From assembly GCF_047922965.1 (NCBI RefSeq), contig NZ_CP150481.1, forward strand, positions 3,472,001 through 3,536,000: a stretch of 64,000 nt of DNA, read 5' to 3'. Source of the stretch: Neptunicella plasticusilytica. Lineage in GTDB: Bacteria > Pseudomonadota > Gammaproteobacteria > Enterobacterales > Alteromonadaceae. The notes under the pieces were generated by a model. It saw only the letters and a list, made by a program, of their open reading frames with translations, did no database searches and was not told the DNA's origin. The translations under genes and the position numbers were made by a program. Positions 1 to 9,788 of the stretch are shown here, piece by piece (the stretch's first letter is position 1; each line of letters starts with the position of its first letter).

Positions 1-288
1 GGTCATAAGTTTGATGTACTCACTTCAGCAGATGAAGTCAATCAGGGCAAGCCTTCCCCCGAAATTTACCAGCTCACCTTGTCACGGCTGGGCGTAACGG
101 CTAGCAATACGATAGCTTTTGAAGACTCGCTTGGCGGACTTGCCGCCTCAGTCGCGGCAGGTATTCGCACAATCGCCATTCCGGCGCAACAGCATTATCA
201 GTCAGATAAGTTTGCTGCCGCAGCCGCCCAACTCCCCAGTTTATCGCACTTTCAACTGGAACTTGCCGAACAATGCCTGGCTGGCTAA
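1..288 (+). CDS. HAD-superfamily hydrolase (subfamily IA), 3' part
   Basis: The reading frame is open from the first base, so the gene starts upstream of the window. The visible 95 residues contain the HAD motif III lysine region (GKPSPEIY) and motif IV acidic region (FEDSLGGLAA), in the arrangement of subfamily IA phosphatases and beta-phosphoglucomutases. These enzymes remove phosphate from small metabolites in the cytoplasm through an aspartyl-phosphate intermediate; the nucleophile Asp motif I must lie in the missing N-terminal part. Substrate cannot be inferred. It converges on the aminotransferase gene with only 13 bp between stops. Confidence 0.85.
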   Translation, partial: GHKFDVLTSADEVNQGKPSPEIYQLTLSRLGVTASNTIAFEDSLGGLAASVAAGIRTIAIPAQQHYQSDKFAAAAAQLPSLSHFQLELAEQCLAG

Positions 289-301
289 TTCGGTATTCCC
301 G

Positions 302-1426
302 TTATTTTTGCGTTAACCCGTCTGCCAAAGCAGCCAAACATAAAGCAACATTTTCATTGCGGGCGGCGTAACCCATCAAGCCAACTCGCCAGGCTTTACC
401 GGCAAAATTGCCCAGGCCAGCGCCGATTTCCAGATTGTAATGATTGAGCAAATAACTACGCACCTTGGCATCATCAATCCCTGACGGGATCCAGACAGAG
501 TTAAGCTGCGGCAGGCGCTCTTTTTCCGGTACGATAAAATCCAGCCCCATTTCGGCAAAACCTTTAGCCAGTTGCTGATGTTGTTGTCGATGTCTGTCCC
601 AGCTGTTTTCCAGGCCTTCGCTGTGCAAAATCACCAATGCTTCATGCAGTGCATAAAGCGAATTTACCGGGGCGGTATGATGATAACTGCGTTTACCTTC
701 GCCCGACCAATAGCCCATCACCAATGACTGGTCGAGAAACCAGCTTTGAATCGGCGTTTTGCGATTTTTGATCGTATCCACTGCCGCCTGACTGAAACTG
801 ACCGGCGATAAGCCCGGCACACAGGACAAACATTTCTGGCTGCCGGAATAAATCGCATCAATCCCCCAATCATCAACCCGCAGCTCCACGCCACCCAACG
901 AAGTTACCGCATCGACAATAGTCAAACAACCGTATTGCTTGGCCAGGGCACATAGGGTTTTGGCATCGGACAATGCGCCGGTGGAGGTTTCGGCATGCAC
1001 AAAGGCAACAAATTTGGCATCAGGATGGGCTTTTAATGCGTCTTCCAGTTTTTCCGGGCTAACCGCCCTGCCCCAATCATCTTCCACCACGACGGCTTCG
1101 GCACCACAACGCACTACGTTTTCATGCATACGGGTACCGAATACGCCATTAATGCACACAATGACTTTGTCACCCGGCTCAAGCAGATTGACAAAACAGG
1201 CTTCCATCCCGGCCGAACCGGGCGCCGATACCGCAATGGTAAAAGTATTGTCAGTTTGAAAAGCATACTGCAACAGCTGTTTGAGCTCGTCCATCATACC
1301 GACAAACAACGGATCTAGATGTCCAATAGTGGGTCTGGCTAGCGCTGATAGCACTCGCGGGTTGATATCCGAGGGACCCGGTCCCATTAACGTACGATGA
1401 GGCGGAATAAAAGATTGGAATGACAT
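302..1426 (-). CDS. Class V aminotransferase, alanine/serine-glyoxylate aminotransferase family
   Basis: PLP-dependent fold type I enzyme of 374 residues, expected to transfer an amino group from alanine or serine to glyoxylate. The N-terminal family signature (LMGPGPSDINPRVL) is present, and the PLP lysine lies in SGSQKCLSCVPGL, about residue 198. The ATG at 1426 has AGGAG upstream, so I prefer it to the TTG codon just before. Related PucG enzymes use ureidoglycine in purine breakdown, but no purine genes are nearby, so a glyoxylate role is the safer reading. It is a single gene, convergent with the HAD gene and divergent from the alcohol dehydrogenase. Confidence 0.9.
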   Translation of the reverse strand: MSFQSFIPPHRTLMGPGPSDINPRVLSALARPTIGHLDPLFVGMMDELKQLLQYAFQTDNTFTIAVSAPGSAGMEACFVNLLEPGDKVIVCINGVFGTRMHENVVRCGAEAVVVEDDWGRAVSPEKLEDALKAHPDAKFVAFVHAETSTGALSDAKTLCALAKQYGCLTIVDAVTSLGGVELRVDDWGIDAIYSGSQKCLSCVPGLSPVSFSQAAVDTIKNRKTPIQSWFLDQSLVMGYWSGEGKRSYHHTAPVNSLYALHEALVILHSEGLENSWDRHRQQHQQLAKGFAEMGLDFIVPEKERLPQLNSVWIPSGIDDAKVRSYLLNHYNLEIGAGLGNFAGKAWRVGLMGYAARNENVALCLAALADGLTQK

Positions 1427-1547
1427 CAATTTGCTCCTGAAAATTGGTTAAACTGAATTGATAGCGCAAGCCTAACACAAACTTTTTTTAACGCCGTTGA
1501 TTGCAACCGAATATCGACTATTCATCACACGAATAACAGGATCTGTT

Positions 1548-2699
1548 ATGCAAAATTTTATTTTTCACAATCCGACTAAAGTGGCTTTTGGTAAAGACAG
1601 TATCCAGCAGCTGGGCAGCTTATTACCCGCCAACAGCAAGATTTTATTGTTATATGGTGGCGGCAGTATTAAAAATAACGGCGTTTATCAGCAGGTTACA
1701 GATCAACTCAAGGGCCACCAATGGAGTGAATTTGCCGGGATCGAAGCTAATCCCGAATTCACGACGCTGATGAAAGCCGTCGAAATCGTTAAACAGCAAA
1801 ATATTGATTATCTGCTCGCCGTGGGCGGCGGCTCGGTAGTCGATGGCAGCAAATTTATCGCCGCAGCCGCTAATTTTGAAGGCGATCCCTGGGATATTCT
1901 GGCCAAAGGAGCAACAGTGGAAAGTGCCATTCCAATAGGTTGTGTTTTAACTTTGCCCGCCACCGGCAGTGAAACCAATACGGCTTCTGTGATTAATCGC
2001 AGTGAAATGGGCAAAAAGCTGTCTTTCATGTCCGAGCAAGTGCGCCCGCAGTTTGCGGTACTCGATCCGCAAGTCACCTACTCCCTGCCCGACCGCCAGT
2101 TGGCGAATGGTGTGGTGGATGCCTTTGTGCATGTGATGGAACAGTATCTCACCTATCCGGTTAACGCCACGGTACAGGATCGCTTCGCTGAGGGATTATT
2201 ACAAAACCTGATTGAATTGGGCCCAAAAGTGTTCGAGCCAGAAAATTATGAGGTGCGCGCCAATTTAATGTGGAATGCCACCCAGGCTCTCAACGGTTTA
2301 ATTGGCGCAGGTGTTCCGCAGGACTGGGCCACCCACCAGATTGGCCATGAACTGACCGCCTTATACGGCCTCGATCATGCCGTTACACTAGCCATTGTGT
2401 TGCCACAACTAATGCGTCACCAACGCAGCGCCAAACGCGATAAACTCATCCAGTTTGCCCAGCGTGTCTGGCATTTAGATACCAGCGACGAGGACAAGGC
2501 GATTGATCAGGCAATTGAAAAAACCGAAGCTTTCTTCCAGCAAATGGGTATGAAAACCTATTTGCACGAACACAATGTCGATGATTCGGTTATCCGACTA
2601 GTGCCCAGAAAACTGATGGAAAACGGTGTCATGAAGCTCGGAGAACGCGGCGATATGACCCCAAAAGATGCAGAACTGATTATTAAAGCCGCGTTGTAG
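1548..2699 (+). CDS. Iron-containing alcohol dehydrogenase, YqhD-like NADPH aldehyde reductase
   Basis: Family III metal-dependent alcohol dehydrogenase of 383 residues, close in length to E. coli YqhD (387). It starts with the typical NFIFHNPTKVAFGKDSI strand, followed by the GGGS dinucleotide-binding motif (AVGGGSVVDGSKFI) and metal-binding regions DAFVHVMEQY, HQIGHEL and GLDHAVTL, which supply the Asp and His ligands. The family reduces short-chain and lipid-derived aldehydes in the cytoplasm, protecting against carbonyl stress. An upstream in-frame TTG at 1497 is possible, but ATG 1548 has AGGA upstream and matches the family N-terminus. Confidence 0.9.
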   Translation: MQNFIFHNPTKVAFGKDSIQQLGSLLPANSKILLLYGGGSIKNNGVYQQVTDQLKGHQWSEFAGIEANPEFTTLMKAVEIVKQQNIDYLLAVGGGSVVDGSKFIAAAANFEGDPWDILAKGATVESAIPIGCVLTLPATGSETNTASVINRSEMGKKLSFMSEQVRPQFAVLDPQVTYSLPDRQLANGVVDAFVHVMEQYLTYPVNATVQDRFAEGLLQNLIELGPKVFEPENYEVRANLMWNATQALNGLIGAGVPQDWATHQIGHELTALYGLDHAVTLAIVLPQLMRHQRSAKRDKLIQFAQRVWHLDTSDEDKAIDQAIEKTEAFFQQMGMKTYLHEHNVDDSVIRLVPRKLMENGVMKLGERGDMTPKDAELIIKAAL

Positions 2700-2758
2700 A
2701 TAAGGCGTTCACCTAGAAAATAAAAAACATATTGGTTTCGTCAACAATTCCCTTTGGT

Positions 2759-3110
2759 TGCTCGCACCTCGCGCTCAGGGCTAACGGGTTTGGTTTTAGC
2801 TAGCGACTCTAACTTGTCTTGGATAGGGGCGACCTGTTCGAATGTCCAAACATGGACGTCTGGATAGGGCGCACATTTTACATGGATGTTGCATCGCGCC
2901 GGTTCGACTAAACAAGTCTCAACTAGCCAAGGATCAGCAAGTTAGTGGAGCGAAACACCTTTTTACCCCTTTTGGGTGTTTCGAAAAGGGGGGTGCGCTC
3001 CCGGGACGGGGTGTGAAAGAAGGCATGGATGTCGTTGGCGAAGCCAATAATCATCCTTCGACTGCTCGTTCCTCGCGCTCAGGGCGAACGGGGCTAGTTT
3101 GCAGGAATGA
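2759..3110 (+). repeat. Dispersed non-coding repeat, copy 1
   Basis: The 452-bp gap between the alcohol dehydrogenase and the thioesterase holds no convincing gene. It contains blocks that recur, diverged and in opposite orientation, at 47572-48018: a TTTGGTTTTAGCTAGCGACT block, a CGAATG...AACATGGA block, a GCGAAACACCTTT block, and a GGCATGGATGTCGTTGGCG block ending in CCTTCGACTGCTCG. Within this copy, the block TGCTCG..CCTCGCGCTCAGGG occurs at both ends (2759-2788 and 3063-3092). An open frame at 2842-3120 crosses it but merely follows the repeat. Function and mobility are unknown. Confidence 0.7.
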
Positions 3111-3151
3111 TCCGCTGTAACCACGCTCAGGGTGACCGGGGAATGAGTCGC

Positions 3152-3568
3152 CTATTCCCCCATATTCAAGCTACGAATTTCTTCTTTGGTTTGGGTGACT
3201 AACTGTTCCATGGTTTTGCCATGAGGCATAGGTTTTTTGGTGTCCGGATCAACTCGTACAAACACAATATCATCGGCATAACAGATGGTTTTCTTGGTGG
3301 CCTTGTTGCGCACCAGGCAAGATACGGTGATAGAAGTACGTCCGACTTTTTTGGTCTCCAGTCCAAATTCAACCACATCGCCTTGTATCGCTGGCGACTC
3401 AAAACTGATTTCGCCAATATGCTTGGTGACCAGAAAGTTGGTTTCCAGTTGGCAAATGGCGTAAATAGCCGCTTCTTCATCTATCCATTCCAGTGCCCGG
3501 CCACCGAACAGTGCGTTGGCATAATTGAGATCATTGGGCATGACTAGTCGACGGGATAAAAAGCGCAT
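3152..3568 (-). CDS. Acyl-CoA thioesterase, hotdog fold (YciA-like)
   Basis: A 138-residue single-hotdog protein. It has the family pattern of an N-terminal strand, a long helix holding GGRALEWIDEEAAIYA, and the core strand region VEFGLETKKVGRTSITVSCLV. Such enzymes hydrolyse acyl-CoA thioesters to free acid and CoA in the cytoplasm and usually form hexamers. The start ATG at 3568 has AAGGAA upstream. A GGGGAAT/ATTCCCC hairpin lies at the 3' end and may act as a terminator. The chain-length preference cannot be read from the sequence. Confidence 0.88.
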   Translation of the reverse strand: MRFLSRRLVMPNDLNYANALFGGRALEWIDEEAAIYAICQLETNFLVTKHIGEISFESPAIQGDVVEFGLETKKVGRTSITVSCLVRNKATKKTICYADDIVFVRVDPDTKKPMPHGKTMEQLVTQTKEEIRSLNMGE

Positions 3569-3651
3569 TCGTATTCCTTATCAAGTTTCAATACAATTAG
3601 GGGGTAGGACGTGCATATAATTATAAACATAAACTATCCCTCAGAGAATGA

Positions 3652-5433
3652 ATGCTTCAATCTAAGATAGATCAGTGGCTGGACGAGCGCATTAACGCAC
3701 CTTGCCAACGACAGTTAGTGGTTATCCATGCTGAACAGGATTGGGCGCGTCAGCAAGCACTGGCTATTCTGGACAAGCTCAATCTAACCCGCTCATTATG
3801 GTGCGGTAACAGCGCCGATAATCAGCCTTACATTCAGGCCAAACAATACCATCAACACCTGGGGCGTGAATATCAGGCACTGGTGTATAACGCCTATGAC
3901 GGATTGCGTGCCAACGCACTGGCGGCACTCAGCGGTGTAGTGGCGCAACAGGGATTGATGATCATTATCTGTCCGCCGCTGGGGAAATGGGCAGATTTTA
4001 ATGATCCGCAAAAACCGGAGCGAATTTCTTTTGGCTATACCACAGAAGCCCGTCATAGCCTGTTTGTTAAATGGTTAAAACAGCATATTGAACAGGATAA
4101 CGATGTGGTACTGATCAGTCAGGAGCATTTTCGTGGTCATAATGTGCCATTACATAAACAGTTACAGCAAGTCACATCCCCCTACAAAACCCTGGATCAA
4201 CAACACGCAGTGGAAGCCATTTTAACCCTGGTTGATCAGTCAAATCCGGCACCGCTAGTCATCACCGCCGATCGCGGCAGAGGTAAATCATCGGCATTGG
4301 GTATTGCCGCGGCGCAACTGCTCAATAACGGCCATCAGCGCATATTGGTCACGGCGCCTATTTTTGCCTCTGTCAGCCAACTATTCCAGCATGCCGAAGA
4401 AGGTTTGCCGGGTTCGGAGCAGCAACGGCAAGCATTAATATTAGGCCATCAACGTATTGAATTTCAGCCGGTAGATCGCATTCTGGCCGAGCAACCGCAA
4501 GCTGATATTTTAATGATTGATGAAGCGGCTTCCATTCCGGCACCGCTGCTACAAGCATTAACCCGTCATTACTCCAAAATAGTTTTTTCTACCACTATTC
4601 ATGGTTATGAAGGCAGTGGCCGAGGTTTTGAAATCCGCTTCAAGGGGTATTTGCAGCATCATTTTCCCGCTTATCAAAGGCTACACCTACAGCAGCCTAT
4701 TCGCTGGCAAACTGGTGATCCGCTGGAAAAATTCTGGTTTGATACCTTGCTGCTAAAGTCTGTCGATAGCCAGACAAGTTATCAAGCCGGACAGGATTTA
4801 CAGGTCGAGTTGATCGATCAACCCAGTTTGGCCAGCAATCCCAAACTGCTGACGCAGATTTTTTGCCTGTTGATCAATGCCCATTACCAGACCACACCGG
4901 ACGACCTGGTGCGTATGCTCGACGCGCCGGACCAGCAGGTATTTGTGCTACGCCAGCAAAATCATCTGTTGGGGGCCGCATTAGCCAATCTGGAAGGTAC
5001 CGAAATATTACGCCCATTAGCGGTGGCGATTAGCGAAGGAAAACGTCGAGTTAAAGGTCATTTACTGCCACAGAATCTGGCGATGAATTTCGGCCGTCAT
5101 GATTTGGTGTGCTACCAGTATTTGCGCATCATCCGTATTGCCATAGCGCCCGAGTTTCAGTTTCAGGGGTTGGGGCAATACTTCATTCGCCAACTCACCC
5201 AACATGCCCGAAAAAAGCGCTATGACTTTATTGGCAGCTCATTTGGTGCCAGCCCACAACTGTTGGCATTCTGGTCCAAGGCCGGATTTCATCTGGTGCG
5301 TCAGGGCCAAAAGAAAGATGCCTCAAGTGGCGAATTCAGCGCTTTTATGCTGGCCGGCCTGCATCAGGGGGCCGTCAAACTCAGACAGGCCTTAACCGAC
5401 ATCTATCAGCAGCAACAAGGCGAGCAGCCATGA
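3652..5433 (+). CDS. tmcA: tRNA(Met) cytidine acetyltransferase TmcA
   Basis: TmcA makes N4-acetylcytidine at wobble position 34 of elongator tRNA(Met), using acetyl-CoA and ATP. The order of domains is visible: an N-terminal DUF1726-like region (residues 1-150), a RecD-like helicase module with Walker A RGRGKSSALG near residue 210 and DEAA at about 289 (MIDEAASIPAP), then a GNAT acetyltransferase domain with the acetyl-CoA loop region QFQGLGQYFIRQL. At 593 residues it is shorter than the E. coli protein (about 670), with a compact N- and C-terminus. Its stop overlaps the start of aceK by four bases (ATGA), so the two are probably translationally coupled. Confidence 0.95.
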   Translation: MLQSKIDQWLDERINAPCQRQLVVIHAEQDWARQQALAILDKLNLTRSLWCGNSADNQPYIQAKQYHQHLGREYQALVYNAYDGLRANALAALSGVVAQQGLMIIICPPLGKWADFNDPQKPERISFGYTTEARHSLFVKWLKQHIEQDNDVVLISQEHFRGHNVPLHKQLQQVTSPYKTLDQQHAVEAILTLVDQSNPAPLVITADRGRGKSSALGIAAAQLLNNGHQRILVTAPIFASVSQLFQHAEEGLPGSEQQRQALILGHQRIEFQPVDRILAEQPQADILMIDEAASIPAPLLQALTRHYSKIVFSTTIHGYEGSGRGFEIRFKGYLQHHFPAYQRLHLQQPIRWQTGDPLEKFWFDTLLLKSVDSQTSYQAGQDLQVELIDQPSLASNPKLLTQIFCLLINAHYQTTPDDLVRMLDAPDQQVFVLRQQNHLLGAALANLEGTEILRPLAVAISEGKRRVKGHLLPQNLAMNFGRHDLVCYQYLRIIRIAIAPEFQFQGLGQYFIRQLTQHARKKRYDFIGSSFGASPQLLAFWSKAGFHLVRQGQKKDASSGEFSAFMLAGLHQGAVKLRQALTDIYQQQQGEQP

Positions 5434-7136
5434 CAACCGGTCAGGTTTCGCCAGTAGCTTACGGTATTCTCAAGGGATTCGAGCGACATTTTCGTCACTA
5501 CAGTCGCATTACCGGCGAAGCCCAGCATTTTTTTGAACAAGGCCAATGGCAGCAATCCCGCGATGCCGTCAGGCAACGGATCAGCATTTATGAAGCTGAT
5601 CTGGCCGATGTAATTGGCAAGATTTATCAACAAATGCAGCCCCTGCAACAACCTGAATCTTTCTGGGTGGCGCTGAAACAGCATTTCCTGAAACTGTTAA
5701 ACAATCATCCGCAAACCGAACTGGCCGAAACCTTCTACAACTCGATAATCGGGCGGATTTTTACCCATCAAAAAATTGATGACAATATTATGTTCGTGTT
5801 ACCCAGCCGCTGCTATCTGGCCGGCCAGGTACGGGGTAAAGTAGTGCGTGTGTTTGACGGCAACCAAACTATTGGCCAAGCCATGGCAGCTATCTTCGAC
5901 AGCTATCATCTAAATATCCAACTGGCCAACAAGCCCCGCGATATCGGCAATATTGATCACTACTTGCGCAGTCGCTATTCCAGTCAGGAATTGCAACAAA
6001 TGCAATCTATCGAGATGCTGATCCCGATCTTCTACCGCAATCAAAATGCCTATCTTGTAGGCCGGATCTGCACCGGCAATGACAGCATCCCCTTTGTCAT
6101 CGCCTTGATGCTGAATGAGCATCATCAACTATACGTCGATGCCCTACTGACCGAGCGAGAAGATCTGAGTGTACTGTTTGGCTTTGCCCGCTCCTATTTT
6201 CTGGTCGACAGTCAGTATCCGGCCGAAGTAGTGGCATTTTTGCAGCAACTGCTGCCGAACAAAAAGCATTTTGAACTCTATATTGCGTTAGGCTTTTACA
6301 AACACGGTAAAACTGTTTTTTATCGCAATTTTATCCAGCACCTTGAACACAGTGAGGACCAGCTTGAAGTTGCCCCCGGTATCGCCGGCCTGGTCATGGC
6401 GGTGTTCCATCTGCCATCCTATGGTGTGGTATTCAAGGTGATTAAAGATGAGTTTGCCGAGAGCAAAAAAATCAGCCGTGAACATGTAAAACACTGCTAT
6501 CGCATGGTGAAAATGCATGACCGGGTGGGCCGAATGGCCGATACCCATGAGTTTGCCAACTTCCGCCTGCCCCGAGTGCGACTCTCGTCATCATTGCTGA
6601 GCCACTTGCAGGATGTAGCGGCCAGCAGCATTGAGCTGACCGAGGATGAAGTGATTATCAAACATCTGTATATCGAGCGCAAAATGACGCCGCTAAATAT
6701 CTATCTGCAACAGGAAACGGACTTGGCTAAAGCCGAAGCGGTGATCAAGGATTTAGGGCGTTGCATTAAGGAAATTGCCGCAGCCAATATTTTTCCGGGC
6801 GATATGCTGCACAAGAATTTTGGCGTAACCCGCCATGGCCGGGTGATTTTTTATGATTATGACGAAATTTGTACTATGTCCGAGCGCAACTTCCGCTATC
6901 TGCCCCAATCCGACGATCCATACGTACTGGACTCTCTATCTGTCGCTCCTGATGATGTTTTTCCCGAACAATTCGAACATTTCATCGTGGGCAAGAAACC
7001 CTTTAAAGCCATGCTTAAACAACACCATCCGGAATTAATGGATCCGGCCTATTGGCGAACATTGCAGCAACAAATCCGGCAAAACCGGATTCACAATGTG
7101 CTGCCCTATCCTGCAGAACGACGGTTTATCGTATAA
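5430..7136 (+). CDS. aceK: Isocitrate dehydrogenase kinase/phosphatase AceK
   Basis: Bifunctional enzyme that phosphorylates and dephosphorylates isocitrate dehydrogenase and so sets the split between the TCA cycle and the glyoxylate shunt. The 568-residue length matches the family (578 in E. coli). The ATP loop APGIAGLVMAVF lies near residue 313, and the catalytic acidic motif FYDYDEIC near residue 475. In enterobacteria aceK follows aceBA; here it follows tmcA with a four-base overlap and neither isocitrate lyase nor malate synthase is nearby, so its transcription is linked to a tRNA-modification gene instead. Confidence 0.96.
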   Translation: MTTGQVSPVAYGILKGFERHFRHYSRITGEAQHFFEQGQWQQSRDAVRQRISIYEADLADVIGKIYQQMQPLQQPESFWVALKQHFLKLLNNHPQTELAETFYNSIIGRIFTHQKIDDNIMFVLPSRCYLAGQVRGKVVRVFDGNQTIGQAMAAIFDSYHLNIQLANKPRDIGNIDHYLRSRYSSQELQQMQSIEMLIPIFYRNQNAYLVGRICTGNDSIPFVIALMLNEHHQLYVDALLTEREDLSVLFGFARSYFLVDSQYPAEVVAFLQQLLPNKKHFELYIALGFYKHGKTVFYRNFIQHLEHSEDQLEVAPGIAGLVMAVFHLPSYGVVFKVIKDEFAESKKISREHVKHCYRMVKMHDRVGRMADTHEFANFRLPRVRLSSSLLSHLQDVAASSIELTEDEVIIKHLYIERKMTPLNIYLQQETDLAKAEAVIKDLGRCIKEIAAANIFPGDMLHKNFGVTRHGRVIFYDYDEICTMSERNFRYLPQSDDPYVLDSLSVAPDDVFPEQFEHFIVGKKPFKAMLKQHHPELMDPAYWRTLQQQIRQNRIHNVLPYPAERRFIV

Positions 7137-7327
7137 AATAGTTAACTCATCGTAAGTGGACACTTTTCACCACAGTTAACCTCATTTAGCTACCTGTTCG
7201 CTCTTTATCCGCCCGAAGTATTTAGGTATTCTGCGTCGCTTGTGTTCCACATTCCGCACTCTGTCACCAGGTTAATCGGATCAATAAAAATATCCCTCAT
7301 GCAGGGGGAAATGTTGTAGGAGTATTT

Positions 7328-9784
7328 ATGTACAAACCGCTCGTCTTTTGGGCTGCCGTACTGATTTCATCAGTGACCCAGGCATCCACTATTCAACAAA
7401 CCAAGGGGCATTTTGAAGACAAGTTCCGTCAATTAGACGAAGCCTTGCCAACGCCCAACGTATACCGCAATGCCGCAGGTGAACCGGGCCATCAGTATTG
7501 GCAACAAAAGGTTGATTACAAAATCAAGGCCAAACTGGACGAAAACAAACGTCGCATCGAAGCATCAGAGCAAATTAAATACACCAATAATTCACCTGAT
7601 ACGCTGAAGTATTTGTGGCTACAACTGGATCAGAATAAATTCAAACCTGACTCCATGGCGGAACTGTCTACCGCCTTTGCCGATCCGGCCCGTCGCGGCC
7701 CGGCAACCAGTGCTGGCGATGGTGATACCCCCGCCAAATTAAGCCTGGCCGAGTTACGTCGTCAGCAATTTATGGCCGATCATCAACTGGGTTACGACAT
7801 CCTGAACCTCAAGGATGCAGAAGGTAACAAACTGCACCATGTGATTGTCGGCACCAATATGCGGGTCGATCTGAACAAGCCGTTAAAGCCGGGTAACAGC
7901 GTTGATTTCTCGATGAGTTTTGCCTTTAACATTGTTGAAGAAGATGCCGTATCTGCCCGTTCAGGTTACGAACACTTCCCGGACGATGCTCGCGAAGGCG
8001 GTAACGATATTTTCCTGTTAGCCCAGTGGTTCCCGCGTTTACACGCTTATACCGACTATGAAGCCTGGACCAACAAAGAATTTTTAGGCCGTGGGGAATT
8101 TACCCTGGAATTTGGTGATTACCAGGTGGATATCACCGTACCAGCCGATCACATTGTTGCCGCAACCGGTGAATTGCAAAATGCCAAAGAAGTATTAACC
8201 AGCGAGCAGCAAAAGCGCCTCGAACAAGCCAAGGACACTAAACGCCCGGTGTTTATTGTCACCGCAGAAGAAGCGCTGGAAAACGAGAAAGCCGCGACCA
8301 GCAAACAAAAAACCTGGCGTTTTAAAGCAGATAATGTGCGCGATTTTGCCTGGGGTTCTTCACGTAAATTTATGTGGGATGCCAAAGGTTATCATCAAGG
8401 TGGCAAGGTCAATCCTTTTGTGATGGCCATGTCTTTCTATCCCAAAGAAGGCGGCGATCTGTGGAAGAAATATTCTACCGAAGCCATAGTACATACACTG
8501 GAAGTTTACTCACGTTTCTCGTTTGATTATCCCTATCCCACATCCCAGTCAGTTAACGGCCCGGTTGGCGGCATGGAATATCCGATGATTACCTTCAACG
8601 GTCCGCGTACCGAATTGCAGGATGATGGCAGCCGTACTTACTCCCAGTCAGAGAAACGTTTCCTGATTGGCGTGGTGATCCACGAGATTGGTCATACCTA
8701 CTTCCCGATGATTGTAAACTCAGACGAGCGTCAGTGGACCTGGATGGACGAAGGTCTAAACAGCTTCCTCGACGGTGTTGCCGGACGTGAATGGGATCCG
8801 CAAATTCCCTGGGGTGTAGAGCCGCGTGATGTAGTGGATTATATGAAATCCAGCAATCAGGTTCCGGTCATGACCCAATCAGATAGCGTATTACGTTTAG
8901 GTCCGAATGCTTATACCAAGCCAGCAGTAGCGCTGAATATTCTGCGTGAAACCATTTTAGGCCGCGAATTATTCGATTTTGCTTTTAAAGAATACGCCAA
9001 TCGCTGGATGTTCAAACGTCCGACACCATCAGATTTCTTCCGCACTATGGAAGAAGCCAGTGGCGTGGATCTGGACTGGTTCTTCCGCGGCTGGTTCTAC
9101 ACCACCGATCATGTGGATATCTCTATCGATCATATTTATTCCATGCGCATGGATACTAAAGATCCGGATATCGACTTTGATCGCGAACGTCAGTTTGAAG
9201 CCGACAAACCGCTTTCTTTGACTGATGAACGCAATAAAGCTGCCGGTATGAAACTGTGGGTAGAAAAGAACCCGGATGTAACAGATTTTTATGATAAAAA
9301 TGACCGTTTCACCGTCACCAATAAAGAGCGCAATACTTACCAGAAATTCCTGAAAGGTCTGGAAGACTGGGAACGCGTAGCCTTTGAACGTGCCATTAAA
9401 GAAGACAAGAACTTCTACGTACTGGAGTTTTCCAACAAAGGCGGGCTGGTGATGCCGATTATCCTGAAGCTGGATTTCGCTGACGGCAGCACTGAGAATA
9501 TGCGTATCCCGGCTGAAATCTGGCGTCGCAATTCAGATTCGGTTAAAAAGCTGATCGTCACCGACAAAGATAAGGTGTTGACTCAGGTCGAGATCGATCC
9601 GCGCTGGGAAACCGCCGATGTGGATATTGAAAACAACTATTACCCGCGCCGTATCATTCCTTCTCGTGTAGAAGCCTACAAGAAGAAGAAAAGCACCAGC
9701 AAAGTCTCTCGTGACATCATGCAGGACATCAAAACCGAGCTAAAATCCGATGATGATGACAAGAAAGACGAAGACAAGGACTAA
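7328..9784 (+). CDS. Secreted M1-family zinc aminopeptidase
   Basis: An 818-residue peptidase with an N-terminal signal peptide (cleavage probably after VTQAS). The gluzincin zinc site HEIGH lies near residue 454, followed 18 residues later by the glutamate ligand in WMDEGLNSF. The upstream GGMEYPMITF corresponds to the M1 substrate-binding GxMEN motif. It should remove N-terminal residues from peptides in the periplasm or at the cell surface. The C-terminus is a lysine- and aspartate-rich tail. ATG 7328 has TAGGAG upstream. A hairpin-like CCCTCATGCAGGGGG sits in the 190-bp leader. The next gene begins four bases after the stop. Confidence 0.92.
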   Translation: MYKPLVFWAAVLISSVTQASTIQQTKGHFEDKFRQLDEALPTPNVYRNAAGEPGHQYWQQKVDYKIKAKLDENKRRIEASEQIKYTNNSPDTLKYLWLQLDQNKFKPDSMAELSTAFADPARRGPATSAGDGDTPAKLSLAELRRQQFMADHQLGYDILNLKDAEGNKLHHVIVGTNMRVDLNKPLKPGNSVDFSMSFAFNIVEEDAVSARSGYEHFPDDAREGGNDIFLLAQWFPRLHAYTDYEAWTNKEFLGRGEFTLEFGDYQVDITVPADHIVAATGELQNAKEVLTSEQQKRLEQAKDTKRPVFIVTAEEALENEKAATSKQKTWRFKADNVRDFAWGSSRKFMWDAKGYHQGGKVNPFVMAMSFYPKEGGDLWKKYSTEAIVHTLEVYSRFSFDYPYPTSQSVNGPVGGMEYPMITFNGPRTELQDDGSRTYSQSEKRFLIGVVIHEIGHTYFPMIVNSDERQWTWMDEGLNSFLDGVAGREWDPQIPWGVEPRDVVDYMKSSNQVPVMTQSDSVLRLGPNAYTKPAVALNILRETILGRELFDFAFKEYANRWMFKRPTPSDFFRTMEEASGVDLDWFFRGWFYTTDHVDISIDHIYSMRMDTKDPDIDFDRERQFEADKPLSLTDERNKAAGMKLWVEKNPDVTDFYDKNDRFTVTNKERNTYQKFLKGLEDWERVAFERAIKEDKNFYVLEFSNKGGLVMPIILKLDFADGSTENMRIPAEIWRRNSDSVKKLIVTDKDKVLTQVEIDPRWETADVDIENNYYPRRIIPSRVEAYKKKKSTSKVSRDIMQDIKTELKSDDDDKKDEDKD

Positions 9785-9788
9785 CTGA

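Noticed and set aside
2842..3120. Open frame of about 92 codons in the first repeat
   Set aside because: It overlaps the repeat blocks shared with 47.6-48.0 kb, where the matching sequence lies in other frames; it has no ribosome-binding site or protein-like pattern.
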